DNA of 64,000 nt, from assembly GCF_019279795.1 (NCBI RefSeq), contig NC_056738.1, positions 402,309,311-402,373,310 on the forward strand, in the 5' to 3' direction. The stretch is from Protopterus annectens (Eukaryota; Chordata; Ceratodontiformes; Protopteridae). Under the pieces are notes generated by a model. That model searched no databases. It was not told the origin of the DNA and saw nothing but the letters and a program-made list of their open reading frames with translations. Made by a program: the position numbers and the translations under genes. Of the stretch, positions 55,350 to 64,000 are shown in pieces (the first letter of the stretch is position 1; each line of letters begins with the position of its first letter).

Positions 55350-57417
55350 TTATAAGCCTAGCCCATCTCCCATCCATTGGTCAAGATTCCTCTTGAACAA
55401 GGTCAAAGAGGTGCTCTGCCTCATATGTACCGGGATTTTGTTCCACAGCATAGGGAGTCTCTGGGTGATGAATCTGTCCCTCCAGCACGTTCTATTTATA
55501 ACCGTGTCAAGGTTTAAGTCTCCCGCCCTTGTGGTTCTGAGGGATCTAGATTTTTTGAGGTGAAGCATATTCATCAAATCTGGGTTTGACATGGCCTTAT
55601 ATGTCAGGCACAGGTCACCTCTGAGCAAGCGGTATGAGACTGAATAGAGCTGGAGTTCTTTCAGTCGGGCAGCATAAGACATATTTTTGAGACCCTTTAT
55701 CCTTTTGGTGAGGAACTTTGGGGCCTTTCAAGCTGCAGCAGGTGTCTGGTCAGATACATTCGAACGGGCATTGTACTCAATCATAGGTCTAATGAGTGAT
55801 GAGTACAGGGGACGATGACCTCCCTTGATCTAGATGTGAATCCCTTCATGATCAGGTGGGCGATATAGAAGGTTTTCCTAACTACTTTAGCAACATGAGT
55901 GTCAAACGAAAGGCTACTGTCAACCTGGGTCCCCAGATCCCTGATGACTTTTTCTGTGCTCAGTGGATTGCCACCTATATGGTAGCTAGGGGTAACCTTG
56001 TTTTTCCCGAAGGGTATGACTATGCATTTTTTGGCGTTTAACTTCAGGCCATGGCTCTGGCACCAGTTATCCGTTTCTGTGAGGCCCTTCTGGAGGATAT
56101 CTGTGTCAGATGTGTTTTCGACTATGGCGCCCAGTTTGCAGTCATCTGCAAACTTTGTCAGCCATAACCCTCCTGTGTTTGCTTGTACTTCAGAAAAGTA
56201 GATGCCGAACAAGAGTGGACCCAGGACTGAGCCCTGTGGGACACCACTTGTGACAGGCTTTGAGTATGAAATGGCTCCAGCAACTCTGACCCTGTGGGTT
56301 CTGTCACTTAGCCAGTTTGCAACCCATCTTGTGATGTATGGGTTTACATTCAAGCTGATGAGTTTTTCGATGATACCTGAGTGGGGTATTGTGTCAAAGG
56401 CCTTTGCCAGGTCGAGGCAGGCTGTATGGACTGCCTTTCCCTCATCAATGGCCTTGGTGACTGTCTCGAAAAAGTCAACCAAGTTTAAGAGGCAGGATCT
56501 GCCTTTGACAAAGCCAAACTGGGTTGGATCCAAAGTCTGCAAGTTCCCTATGTCTTTATTTATGAGTTCCATTATGATCCTCTCCATGGCTTTGCAGATA
56601 AGGCTTGTCAAGCTAATGGGGCGGTAATTTCCAGGGTCTGTGGAGGCACCGCCCTTATGAAGTGGGACCACAGTCGCGTTCGCCACTCCTTGGGTAATGA
56701 TCCTGAGGTGAGGCTAAGATTAAACAGCTGTCCTAACTGTGGGTTTAATTCCTCGTTGAGTTCGTGAAGCACACAGCCGGGGACACCATCCGGTCCCATG
56801 GATGCTGTGTTTTTCGCCTTAGTGAGGGCAGTTCTCACCTGGGCGTTGGAGATGTTTGGGGGGCTACAATCCTCTGGAATAGATATCTCTCCTTTTGGGG
56901 GGGAAAAGTTTGCACTGAACCTGTCAGCCAGTATGTTGGCAATGTGTGTAGGTTCAGTAATTTTCACATCATTTAGAACTAATTCTGAGCATATCTGGGA
57001 GTTTCCTCCTAGGTTTCTAACATAGCTAAAGAAGGCCTTATGATTCTCTTTAGAGTCCTTGGCGATTTTTCTCTCAAAATTTGCCTTGGATGATTTTATG
57101 AGAGCTCTTAGTTTTTTACTTATAATGATCAAAGGTGTCTTACCTTTCAAGGATTTTGCTCTATCTTGTAGTAGCTTCCTCCTTTTGTTGTAGAGCTTGT
57201 TTATGGCTGGGGTCCACCAGACTGGACACTTGCCTTTGGTACAGAGAGTCTTAGTTTTGTTTGGGATTGCCTGATCCATGCAGTCCTGTAGGTGCTGGTA
57301 GAAGGCATTTGTAAGTGATTCAGCGGTTTGAGTAATGTTTACCACTGGCTCAGGGGCCTTAAAGGAGACCACACTAGTTTTTAGAAGTGTGAAATCGGCT
57401 TTTGAGAAGTTTTTCAC
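55350..57417 (-). pseudogene. LINE copy 2 ORF2: linker, reverse transcriptase, C-terminus
   Basis: RT frame at 55781-56686: VVPLHKGGASTDPGNYRPIS, DPTQFGFVKGRSCLLNLVDF, HTACLDLAKAFDTIPH, SGVPQGSVLGPLLFGIYFSE, and FADD at 56152-56141. The linker with CPVWWTPAINKLYNKRRKLL and the RT N-terminus (SMGPDGVPGCVLHEL) lie at 56608-57417. The C-terminal LKELQLYSVSYRLLRGDLCL and LFKRNLDQWMGD lie at 55350-55682. At least two frame changes separate these parts (near 56650 and 55780). Confidence 0.9.
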
Positions 57418-58080
57418 TGTGGTCTTTTTGTTTCAGGTGGGGGGATGAGGACCTCCAGCAAGATTAGTTTATGATCTGATCTCACCAGTGAGGGGTATAC
57501 TTCGGTGTTGAACATTTTGATCCCATGTTCGTGATGATGAGATCAAGTATGTTTTCTCCTCTTGTGGGGATGGTGACTAGTTGTTCCATGGCATTTGAGT
57601 TTATGAACTCCAGGAATCTTTGGGTTAGAGTGTTCGGGCTTGAGTAGTGTTCCCAGTCTATATTAGGGTAGTTGAAGTCACCTAGTATGATGGTGTTTGG
57701 AGATACATTTATCCCTCCAATGTTTTCAGGAAGGCCATGTGAGGTTCCTGAGTTTGAGAGGGTGGCCTGTAACATGCTACAAATTGCAGAGCAGTCTTGC
57801 CTATGGTTAATTGCACCTGGATGGTCTCCGATGCATCGTGCGTTGCCACCAACCTTGAGGTGTGGGTGTCCTTTATGAATATGGACACCCCCCCCCTCCT
57901 TTCTTGGTGTTGTCCGGATTTTGGGGCCGGAACGCATGATATGAGGTGAAACCTGTTAGTGCTGGGGTGCTCTCAGGAGCCTTGAACCAGGTTTCTGTCA
58001 CAGCACAGACATCGATGTTCTCCATATTGAGAAGGGCCTCGAGTGCATCTTGAGATTGAGACTTCTGGCATTGAGCAGCA
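57418..58080 (-). pseudogene. LINE copy 2 ORF2: AP-type endonuclease
   Basis: Minus-strand blocks ILGDFNYPNIDWEHYSS, ENILDLIITNMGS and HIHKGHPHLKVGG. The N-terminal part with the TETWF-equivalent is near 57970-58020, in other frames. The uninterrupted stretch after NMG shows the empty site for element G. Confidence 0.82.
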
Positions 58081-58110
58081 TTACCCTTAGTTTTTTTTCC
58101 TTTTGGTGTT

Positions 58111-59071
58111 CTAGGGTGGTAGGTTTAGAATTTGAGCCTTGCCTAAAAAGGCACTATGGGGTGGCAAGAGCCTTTGCCAATATCCGAAGCCCAGGGTGAC
58201 AGGTGCAAGCCGCCCTTGAGAAGCAGCGTGGCTTGTCCAGCATGTCATCCCAGGCAGACAGACATTGATCCCCTTTGAATGACACCAGAATTTAAGCCAA
58301 TTATTAAAGCTGATCATCTTATCACTGTATTGTGGCATCATTCTAGGTGAAGGTAGGATACTGCTCAAGGTCAGGGTCATACCTGCCTGGGCTACATAAT
58401 CAGAGAGCTCCTCGATGTCCCTTTTCATGTAGTCCAAGGAGGTACATCTTAGGTCGTTGACACCAGCGTGGACAATGACTGAGTCGTACTTGTACCTGCT
58501 GTTGAGAGACCTGAGTGCTTGCGTTATGTGGCGGATTCTAGCGCCCGACAGGCAGCTTACTGTGACCTTCTCTTTACTCAGTCTGGTGAGCGGGACGTCA
58601 GTGTGTCTGACTATGGAATCACCAATGACAAGTGTCTGGCATTTTGTTTGGCCTTAAGGGCTGTGACTGTTTGACACTCTGACTGTGTGGTCTATGTGTT
58701 GCATGTGTTGGGTCGTGAGTTGGTAGTTGTTTGGGTGTCTGCTTTGGTGGCCTCTGCTGTTTTGGTAAATTTTGATCAGAGCCTCAGTATCTCTTTGTGT
58801 GAGTATGTGTATGATTTGAAGTTGTGATGGTACCATGTGTGACTGGGTATGTATTGTGTGTGGTTACCTTCTCCTCCTGTCTGGTCTTGCCAGTCCTATG
58901 TTGAGAGAGCTCAGCCTCCAGTTTGGCCGTATAGTTGAATCTCTCGCATGTATTTGTGTTTTGTGGGAGAAGGAGAGGATAGTCTGTGTACATGAGGCAA
59001 TTGTAACATTGCCTCAATATTCCCAGGTTCACCAGTTGAGCTGGAGAGGACACTAGCAACTGATCCCTCGA
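58111..59071 (-). pseudogene. LINE copy 2 ORF1: N-terminal part and SGNH-type esterase
   Basis: MSRDQLLVSSPAQLVNLGIL starts near 59071, parallel to the first LINE. The esterase part at about 58111-58640 reads LDYMKRDIEELSDYVAQAG and LTLSSILPSPRMMPQYSDKM, with DSIV and GVNDL blocks upstream (near 58610 and 58455). Frame changes separate the two parts, and the region equivalent to DGLHL is degraded. Confidence 0.82.
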
Positions 59072-59260
59072 CATACTAGAAGTAGTAGATAAAGAGACTT
59101 TCAAAGGACTCCGGGGGAAGTGGGTTTTAGGCTGGTGGGGTACTATCTATAATGAGTGCTTTATCAAGGTGCAAGTACTGTAGGAGTAAGTGCTAGGCTT
59201 TCAAGGGTTCTACTCAGTTTGATGGGAGAAGTGTGGTAGAGGGAAGCATCCTAGATAGTT

Positions 59261-59738
59261 TATCTGTAGTTACTGAAATGACTACTAGGTCTGCAGTACG
59301 ACAGAGGAATTTACAATCCTCAGGGACCTTCTAGAAGTGGTCTGGCTGCTTGGGAGCAAAGGCTTGTGAGTCTGGGTTGTGTGAAGCACTACTAAAGGCA
59401 GCCGGAAATGCAGGATGACCGGTGGAACTGCACAGTAGCCAGGGACATCAACTTGTAAAGGTGATGGTATCTTTTCTGGACATCAGAAATTTGGGATGTG
59501 TCGCACTTAAAGTGTTCTCCCATTTTCAGGAGAGTTTCCCCAAAATATCTCTTCCATACGGGAGTCAGCACTGACAGACTCCTCTTCAGGGGAAACATTT
59601 CTGGGGAGAGTGAATTTATGTTGAATAATGCAAAGCTTCCTCTCATCACAGGAGTCACTGTCCCTAATCCTTTTTTGAGAAGGTTGGGGAGCAGTCGTAG
59701 GAGCAAGATCCTATGCAACGTTGGAGGACCGGACGAAA
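59261..59738 (-). pseudogene. J: gag remnant, upstream part
   Basis: Minus-strand WKRYFGETLLKMGEHFKCDT and DVQKRYHHLYKLM match the FSETLHSMREHFKWEGQDYS block of family I gag. Cut by the second LINE at the left and by L at the right. Fossil. Confidence 0.65.
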
Positions 59739-59952
59739 AGTACAGTTGTGTACACTTACCAAAATGTAGATGTTCGGGTGTATTCACTGTTGCAGTCATC
59801 ACACTTGGGTTATCCTGCCAGGGGAAGCCCTCAGTCGGCCCGAATACTAGAGGCTTTGTATTTCTGCATCGGTTGCTGTCACTCCAGGACTGACAGGTAG
59901 TCAGTGGTATAAAATCAGGCAGCCGATAGCATTACATCAGTTTTTCTTGCCC
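59739..59952. repeat. L: left inverted terminal repeat
   Basis: Recognised by similarity to the other family I left ITRs. TATAAAA at 59908-59914. The partner ITR is outside the window. Confidence 0.8.
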
Positions 59953-60086
59953 AACTGTCAGGAGTCCCCAAACAGGGAGCTAGAAGGTTATGGTGGAAGA
60001 ACACCACCAGTAGAAAGTAAATTATCAAAAATTCCCTGTAAGGAGAGAGGAAGAGAGAGATAAGGGAGATGGAGGATGGGAAACCA

Positions 60087-60190
60087 GGACTGCAACAGTG
60101 AATACACTCAAACATCAACATTTATGGTAAGTGTACACAACTGTACTATGTTCCTCGTGTTTCACTGCTGCAGTCATCACACTTGGGTTG
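60087..60190. repeat. L: internal complementary region (ICR)
   Basis: Complement of the left end fused at GTACT|ATGTTCCTCGTG to the predicted right end, which is outside the window. Confidence 0.82.
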
Positions 60191-60219
60191 ATTCCCAAAG
60201 ATGAAGAAAAGGGTGGAGG

Positions 60220-61240
60220 CAGTAAAGAAAACTTGGGGCTGGCTAGGATGCCCTGCAAGACTGCGGTGGCAAAGCCTGCCCTGGATTTGGTGAAGATAGG
60301 CAGGTGGTAATGCTTGGTGAAGGTATGAACAGAAGTCCAATGTTGCAGCCTCCAGGATATCCCTGGTGGGGACCCCTCTGAGAAAAGCTACAAAGGTGGC
60401 GGTTGCCCTGGTGGAATGTGTCCTGACCCCCTTTGTGGGCAGTTTGCCGTGCTGTTTGTAGCAGAAATGGATGCAGTGTGCTATCCATTTGGGGATTGTT
60501 TGGATATGGCCTTGCCCTCTGCCCCTGCTGCGAAGCTGACTAGCAACTGGTCAGTTTTTCTAAAAGATTTAGTCCTATCCAGATAGAATCTGAGCTGTCT
60601 GCACATCTAAAGTGTGCAGAATCCTTTCCCCCTTGTATTGTGGGCTAGGGAGAAAAGTGGGCAAATGAATGGATTGGGTGAGAGCCACACTGGGCACCAC
60701 ATTAGGCATGAAGGATGGGTTAGTCCTTTGGGAGACCCTGTCAGCATGGAAAAAGAAGGGCTCTACAGCCATGAGTACTTGTAACTCAAACTCTTCTAGC
60801 TGAAGTGAAGGCCAGAAGCAAAGCTGTTTTCCAAAAGAGGAATTTTACCTCTGCCGAAGCTGAAGGCTCAAGGTTAAAGTCCCAAGCTGAGGTAGGAGCT
60901 CTTCTGGGTGGCCTAAAGTTGTTAGCCCCTCTTAGGAACTTTTTGATGAGACGGCGTGAGAAGAGAGGTGGCTCTGTGCTGTAATGAGCAGAGATGGCTG
61001 ACGCATGAATTTTAAAAGAAGAGAAGGAAAGACCCCTGTGTAATAGGTTGTTAGGTAATCCAGGATGAGAGGTAGGGAGGGCTGTGCTGTTTTGGCTCCC
61101 TTAGCCTGGATCCAGGTGCAAAACCTTTTCCACTTGCATAGGATTTTCTAGTGCTGGGGCGTCTGGCCTCATGTAGACCATCCAGGACTTGTTTGCTTAG
61201 ACTGGCAGCTGGAGGACAGGTCAGGGAATACGCCAGGCTG
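60220..61240 (-). pseudogene. L: tyrosine recombinase
   Basis: Blocks near 60420 (HSTRA-type box), 60700-60780 (NPSFMPNVVPSVALTQSIHL) and 61130-61190 (ARRPSTRKSYAS). Fossil in many frames. Confidence 0.78.
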
Positions 61241-61950
61241 CCAGGTTCAGGGTCTGCAATTGTGGATGCAATAATTCTCCATTCTTCTGGGTCAGGTGTG
61301 TTGGGATCTGATGTAGGTGCCATGGTAGCAGGGGTGACGGGCTGCACAGCAGTGGGTAACACTGCTGGAATGGCCAGTCTAGGGCAATCGAGATTGCCCT
61401 TGGTTTTTCCTCCCTTATTTTGAGCAGTACCCTTGAAATGAGTGGTAGTGAGGGAAATGCATAGATTGAGATGTTTACCCATTGGAAGAATAGAGCAACC
61501 ACTTTCCAAGCCTTGCTGTGAGGTTCCCTGGTGCAGAATTTGCGGAGCTGATAATTGAGAGTGGGAGGCAAGGAGGTCCACCTTCGGGTTGCCCCATTTC
61601 TGGGTTACAAGGTTAAAAGTTCTGTGGTCTAGCAGGTTTCTGCTTTAAGTTGTCTGTCAGAGAGTTTAGGAAGCCTGGCAGGAACTGCGCTAGCAGGTGT
61701 ATCTGCATGGCTGAGGCCGTGTGCCTCTAAGAGCGAGTCCCTCCATGCTTGTTGATATACCACATCACTGTGGTGTTGGAGAGAATAGGAGTCTGAAAGC
61801 TGTCAGGGCGTGCTGAAAAGCTAGCATCTCTATTTGGTTGATGTGCAGATGTACTTGATTTGGGCTCCAATGGCCCTGAATGCACCTGCTGTCCAGGTGT
61901 GTACCCCAGGCATAGTCTGATGCATCTGTGGTGAGGGTTTGGGTGGTGTG
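61241..61950 (-). pseudogene. L: methyltransferase-like region and RNase H
   Basis: PPTLNYQLRKFCTREP, YAFPSLPLISRVLLKI and SIALDWPFQQCYPLL (Dam-like series), and HINQIEMLAFQHALTAFRLL (RNase H). Fossil. Confidence 0.75.
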
Positions 61951-62613
61951 GGTTGTGAGAAAAAGTATCTTGTGGTTGCATGCTGCTGCCCAGCAAAGAA
62001 AATCTTTCCTTAAACAGGGTATCATAGGTATGATAGTTTCCAGGTCTTGAATGCTGATACCAAAGGCTTTTTAGGTACCATTGTAGTTTCCTCATATGCA
62101 GTCTGGTGTATGGAATGAGAAGAATGCAGGAGGCCATGAACCCTAGAAGCTTGCAGGATTTTCTTTGCGGATAACTGGGTTCTGGTGGCTAGTTGAGAGA
62201 AGTAGCCTGTCAGGTAGGCCTGTTTTTCTGGAGTAAGGAATGCCATCTGGGATACTGCGTCAAGGCTTGCTCTCAGGAATACAATTTTTTGTGTGGGGAC
62301 TAGTTTTTATTTATTTTCGTTGACAGTATACCCAGGGAGGTCAGAAGGTCCTTTACAAAGGTCAGGTGCTGTAAAAGCTTTTCCCAACTGCAAATCAGGC
62401 AATAGCCTAAGTAGGGGTAAATTTTAATATTTCTTTGTCTACAAAAAAGCAATGGCTGGAGACAGGCATTTTTTGAAAACTCTGGGAGCAGTGGATAAGC
62501 CAAAGGGAAGTGCAGAGAACTGAAAGTGCATAGATCCTGCCCTGAAACGCATTTCCTGCAAGACTCCCTGATTGGGATGTGTAGTAGGCATCTTTTAGGT
62601 CTAGGGTGGCTAA
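61951..62613 (-). pseudogene. L: reverse transcriptase, downstream part
   Basis: RLHMRKLQWYLKSLWYQHSR and the palm block IKIYPYLGYCLICSW lie before the break at M. Fossil. Confidence 0.75.
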
Positions 62614-62995
62614 AGTACAGTTGTGTACCTACCATAAATGTAGATGTTCAAGTGTATTCACTGTTGCAGTCATTACACTTGGGTTATCCTACTGGCAGGC
62701 TACCCGCAGTCGGCCTGAATTCCAAGTCCTGGTCCGGAGTCGGTTGCTGTCACCTCTTCCCTGACGTCAGTGTGCCAGGGGTATATAAGATGCAGCAAAC
62801 GCCATTTTCTTCAGTTTTTCTTGCCCCAGATGTCAGGTGCCCCCAAAAGGGTAGGCTAAAAACATTGCTTATAAAAAGCATTCACTAAAATAAACAATAC
62901 CTTCATCTACAAGCAAATACACCACATAGGTTGTATAGAATAGAGAAGTACAGATAAGTCCCAGCAAAGAAAGGGGGATGGTGGGTGGGTAACCT

Positions 62996-63096
62996 GGACT
63001 GCAACAGTGAATACAATCGAACATTTACATTTTTGGTAGGTACACAACTGTACTATGTTCATCGTGTTTCACTGTTGCAGTCATTACACTTGGGTT
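62996..63096. repeat. M: internal complementary region (ICR)
   Basis: Complement of the left end fused at GTACT|ATGTTCATCGTG to the predicted right end. Confidence 0.82.
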
Positions 63097-63129
63097 GAAT
63101 CCCAAAGCTGAGGTTGGGCGGCTGGGTCT

Positions 63130-64000
63130 AAATAGAGTTAGGAGTGGCTATGAGGCCCTGCAGAACTGCAGTGGCAAAGCCTGCTATGGACTTAAAGAGG
63201 TACGTAGTAGTGCTTGGTAAAAGTGTGCACTGAAGTCCAAGTTGCAGCCTCCAAAATATCCTTGGTTGGTACTCCTCTGAGGAAGGCTGCTAAGGTGGCT
63301 GCTGCCCTGGTCGAATGTGGCCTAATGCCCTTAGGCACTGATTTGCCATGTTGTGCATAGCAGAAACGAATGCAGTGTCCTATCCATTTTGAAATAGTCT
63401 GCTTTGAGATGGCCTTTCCTTGTGATCCTGCAGCATATGCCACTAAAAGTTGCTCAGTCTTTCTGAAAGCTTTAGTTTTGTCCAAGTAGAAGTGCAGCTG
63501 TCTGTGTATGTCCAAAGAATGCAAAAGTCTCTCCCCTTTATTCTGGGGATTTGGATAAAAAGTAGGCAAATGAATGGTTTTGATTAAGAGCCACACTGAA
63601 TACTACATTTGGCATAAATGTTGGGTTTGTCCTTAGAGAAGCCCTGTCCGGATGGAAAATGATAAAAGGTTCCACAGCCATTAATGCCTGTAACTCTGAG
63701 ACTCTTCTTGCTGAAGTTATTGCTAGGAGCAGAGCGGTTTTCCATGAAAATAATTTTATCTCGGCTGTATTGGCTGGCTCAAAAGGAGGCAATGTGAGCT
63801 TTTCCAAGACAAAATTGAGGTCCCATACAGGTATCGGTGCTTTCCTTGGGGTCTTATGTTTTTGGCCCCTCTGAGGTTCTGCCTTAGCAGTGGATGTGAA
63901 AAAATAGGTGGTTCCGTATTGTAATGAGCTGAAATAGCAGAGGCATGGATCTTAATTGATGAGAAGGATAGGCCTTTGTCCGGCATCTCAGTTAGGTATT
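63130..64000 (-). pseudogene. M: tyrosine recombinase (partial)
   Basis: ITSARRVSELQALMAV, KWIGHCIRFCYAQHG, PHSTRAAATLAAFLR and HTFTKHYYVPL: the Arg, HxxR and Tyr boxes are all recognisable. The N-terminal end is cut by the window edge. Confidence 0.85.

Larger units (their letters stand above)
55318..59260 (-). mobile_element. CR1/L2-like LINE, second copy
   Basis: About 3.9 kb, inserted in J's gag on the same strand as J. It contains ORF1 (about 58111-59071) and ORF2 (about 55350-58080) and ends CCTATGAA at 55318, like the first copy. It lacks the tandem 5' UTR units, so it is probably 5'-truncated or has diverged there; the upstream boundary is uncertain by some 150 bases. It is the empty-site reference for insertions G and H. 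Frames are damaged. Confidence 0.87.
48259..59738 (-). mobile_element. DIRS-like retrotransposon J (family III), right end outside window or lost
   Basis: Diverged DIRS family inserted in the SF1 intron. Own sequence is 48259-49772, 53043-55317 and about 59260-59738. The left terminus (TTAAAATCTTACCATAAC) and an ICR at 48545-48645 are visible. Order recombinase, RNase H, RT, gag matches the other families. It is interrupted by K, the second LINE and L. Proteins are far more decayed than in families I and II, so this is one of the oldest elements here. The right ITR is not seen. Confidence 0.8.
59739..64000 (-). mobile_element. DIRS-like retrotransposon L (family I), split by M, right end outside window
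   Basis: Left terminus AGTACAGTTGTG, then left ITR, ICR, recombinase, methyltransferase-like region, RNase H and part of RT up to 62613, where M interrupts it. Gag and the right ITR would lie beyond the window. Inserted in J after ACGAAA. Broken, with several disruptions. Confidence 0.88.
62614..64000 (-). mobile_element. DIRS-like retrotransposon M (family I), truncated by the window end
   Basis: Left terminus AGTACAGTTGTG after GGCTAA of L's RT, then left ITR (62614-62825, GGGTATATAAG near 62780), ICR and most of the recombinase. Closest to C in sequence. The rest is outside the window. Confidence 0.88.

Overview
This window looks like vertebrate nuclear DNA from a repeat-swollen genome. 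A salamander or lungfish would fit, but the sequence alone does not settle the species. The only host gene I can support is the last coding exon of SF1 (splicing factor 1, the branch-point-binding protein) on the minus strand at 47371-47711. Its splice acceptor and a 3' UTR running down to about 46.06 kb are also visible. Nearly everything else is transposable-element sequence. Most of it is DIRS-type tyrosine-recombinase retrotransposons, with two CR1/L2-like LINEs, one Penelope-like element and one small hAT-like MITE. All of the DIRS copies look like decayed fossils.

I use letters for the DIRS copies. Family I (A, C, F, G, H, K, L, M) starts AGTAC at the left and ends in CAT, usually GAACAT, at the right. 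Family II is B and D, and family III is J. Every DIRS copy reads on the minus strand: gag is at the right, then RT/RNase H and a Dam-like methyltransferase relic, then the tyrosine recombinase, an internal complementary region (ICR) and the left ITR. Layout, left side: a family II element D enters at base 1 and appears to end only at about 45871, downstream of SF1. Into D have gone a MITE (762-1125), a Penelope-like element (2613-22104), family I element F (23856-29341) and a CR1-like LINE (29559-45540). The Penelope element holds C (3088-20348), C holds B (5692-17425), and B holds A (5896-11352). This makes a five-deep nest. The LINE holds G (32349-37701) and H (39741-45277).

Right side: the SF1 3' UTR, last exon and 547 bases of intron (45872-48258) are followed by family III element J, from about 48259 to at least 59738. 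J holds an internally deleted family I copy K (49773-53042), a second CR1-like LINE on the minus strand (about 55318-59260) and family I element L (from 59739). L is broken by M (from 62614), which runs off the window. The SF1 intron is therefore more than 16 kb and mostly retrotransposon.

The nest gives a relative clock: D is older than the Penelope element, then C, then B, then A. Because the second LINE is uninterrupted at the sites where G and H entered the first, the insertion chemistry can be read directly. Family I elements enter at AA|C with no target duplication and no loss, as expected for tyrosine-recombinase integration of a circle. The ICRs preserve the circle junction. No RNA gene, CRISPR array or intact cellular gene other than the SF1 exon was seen.
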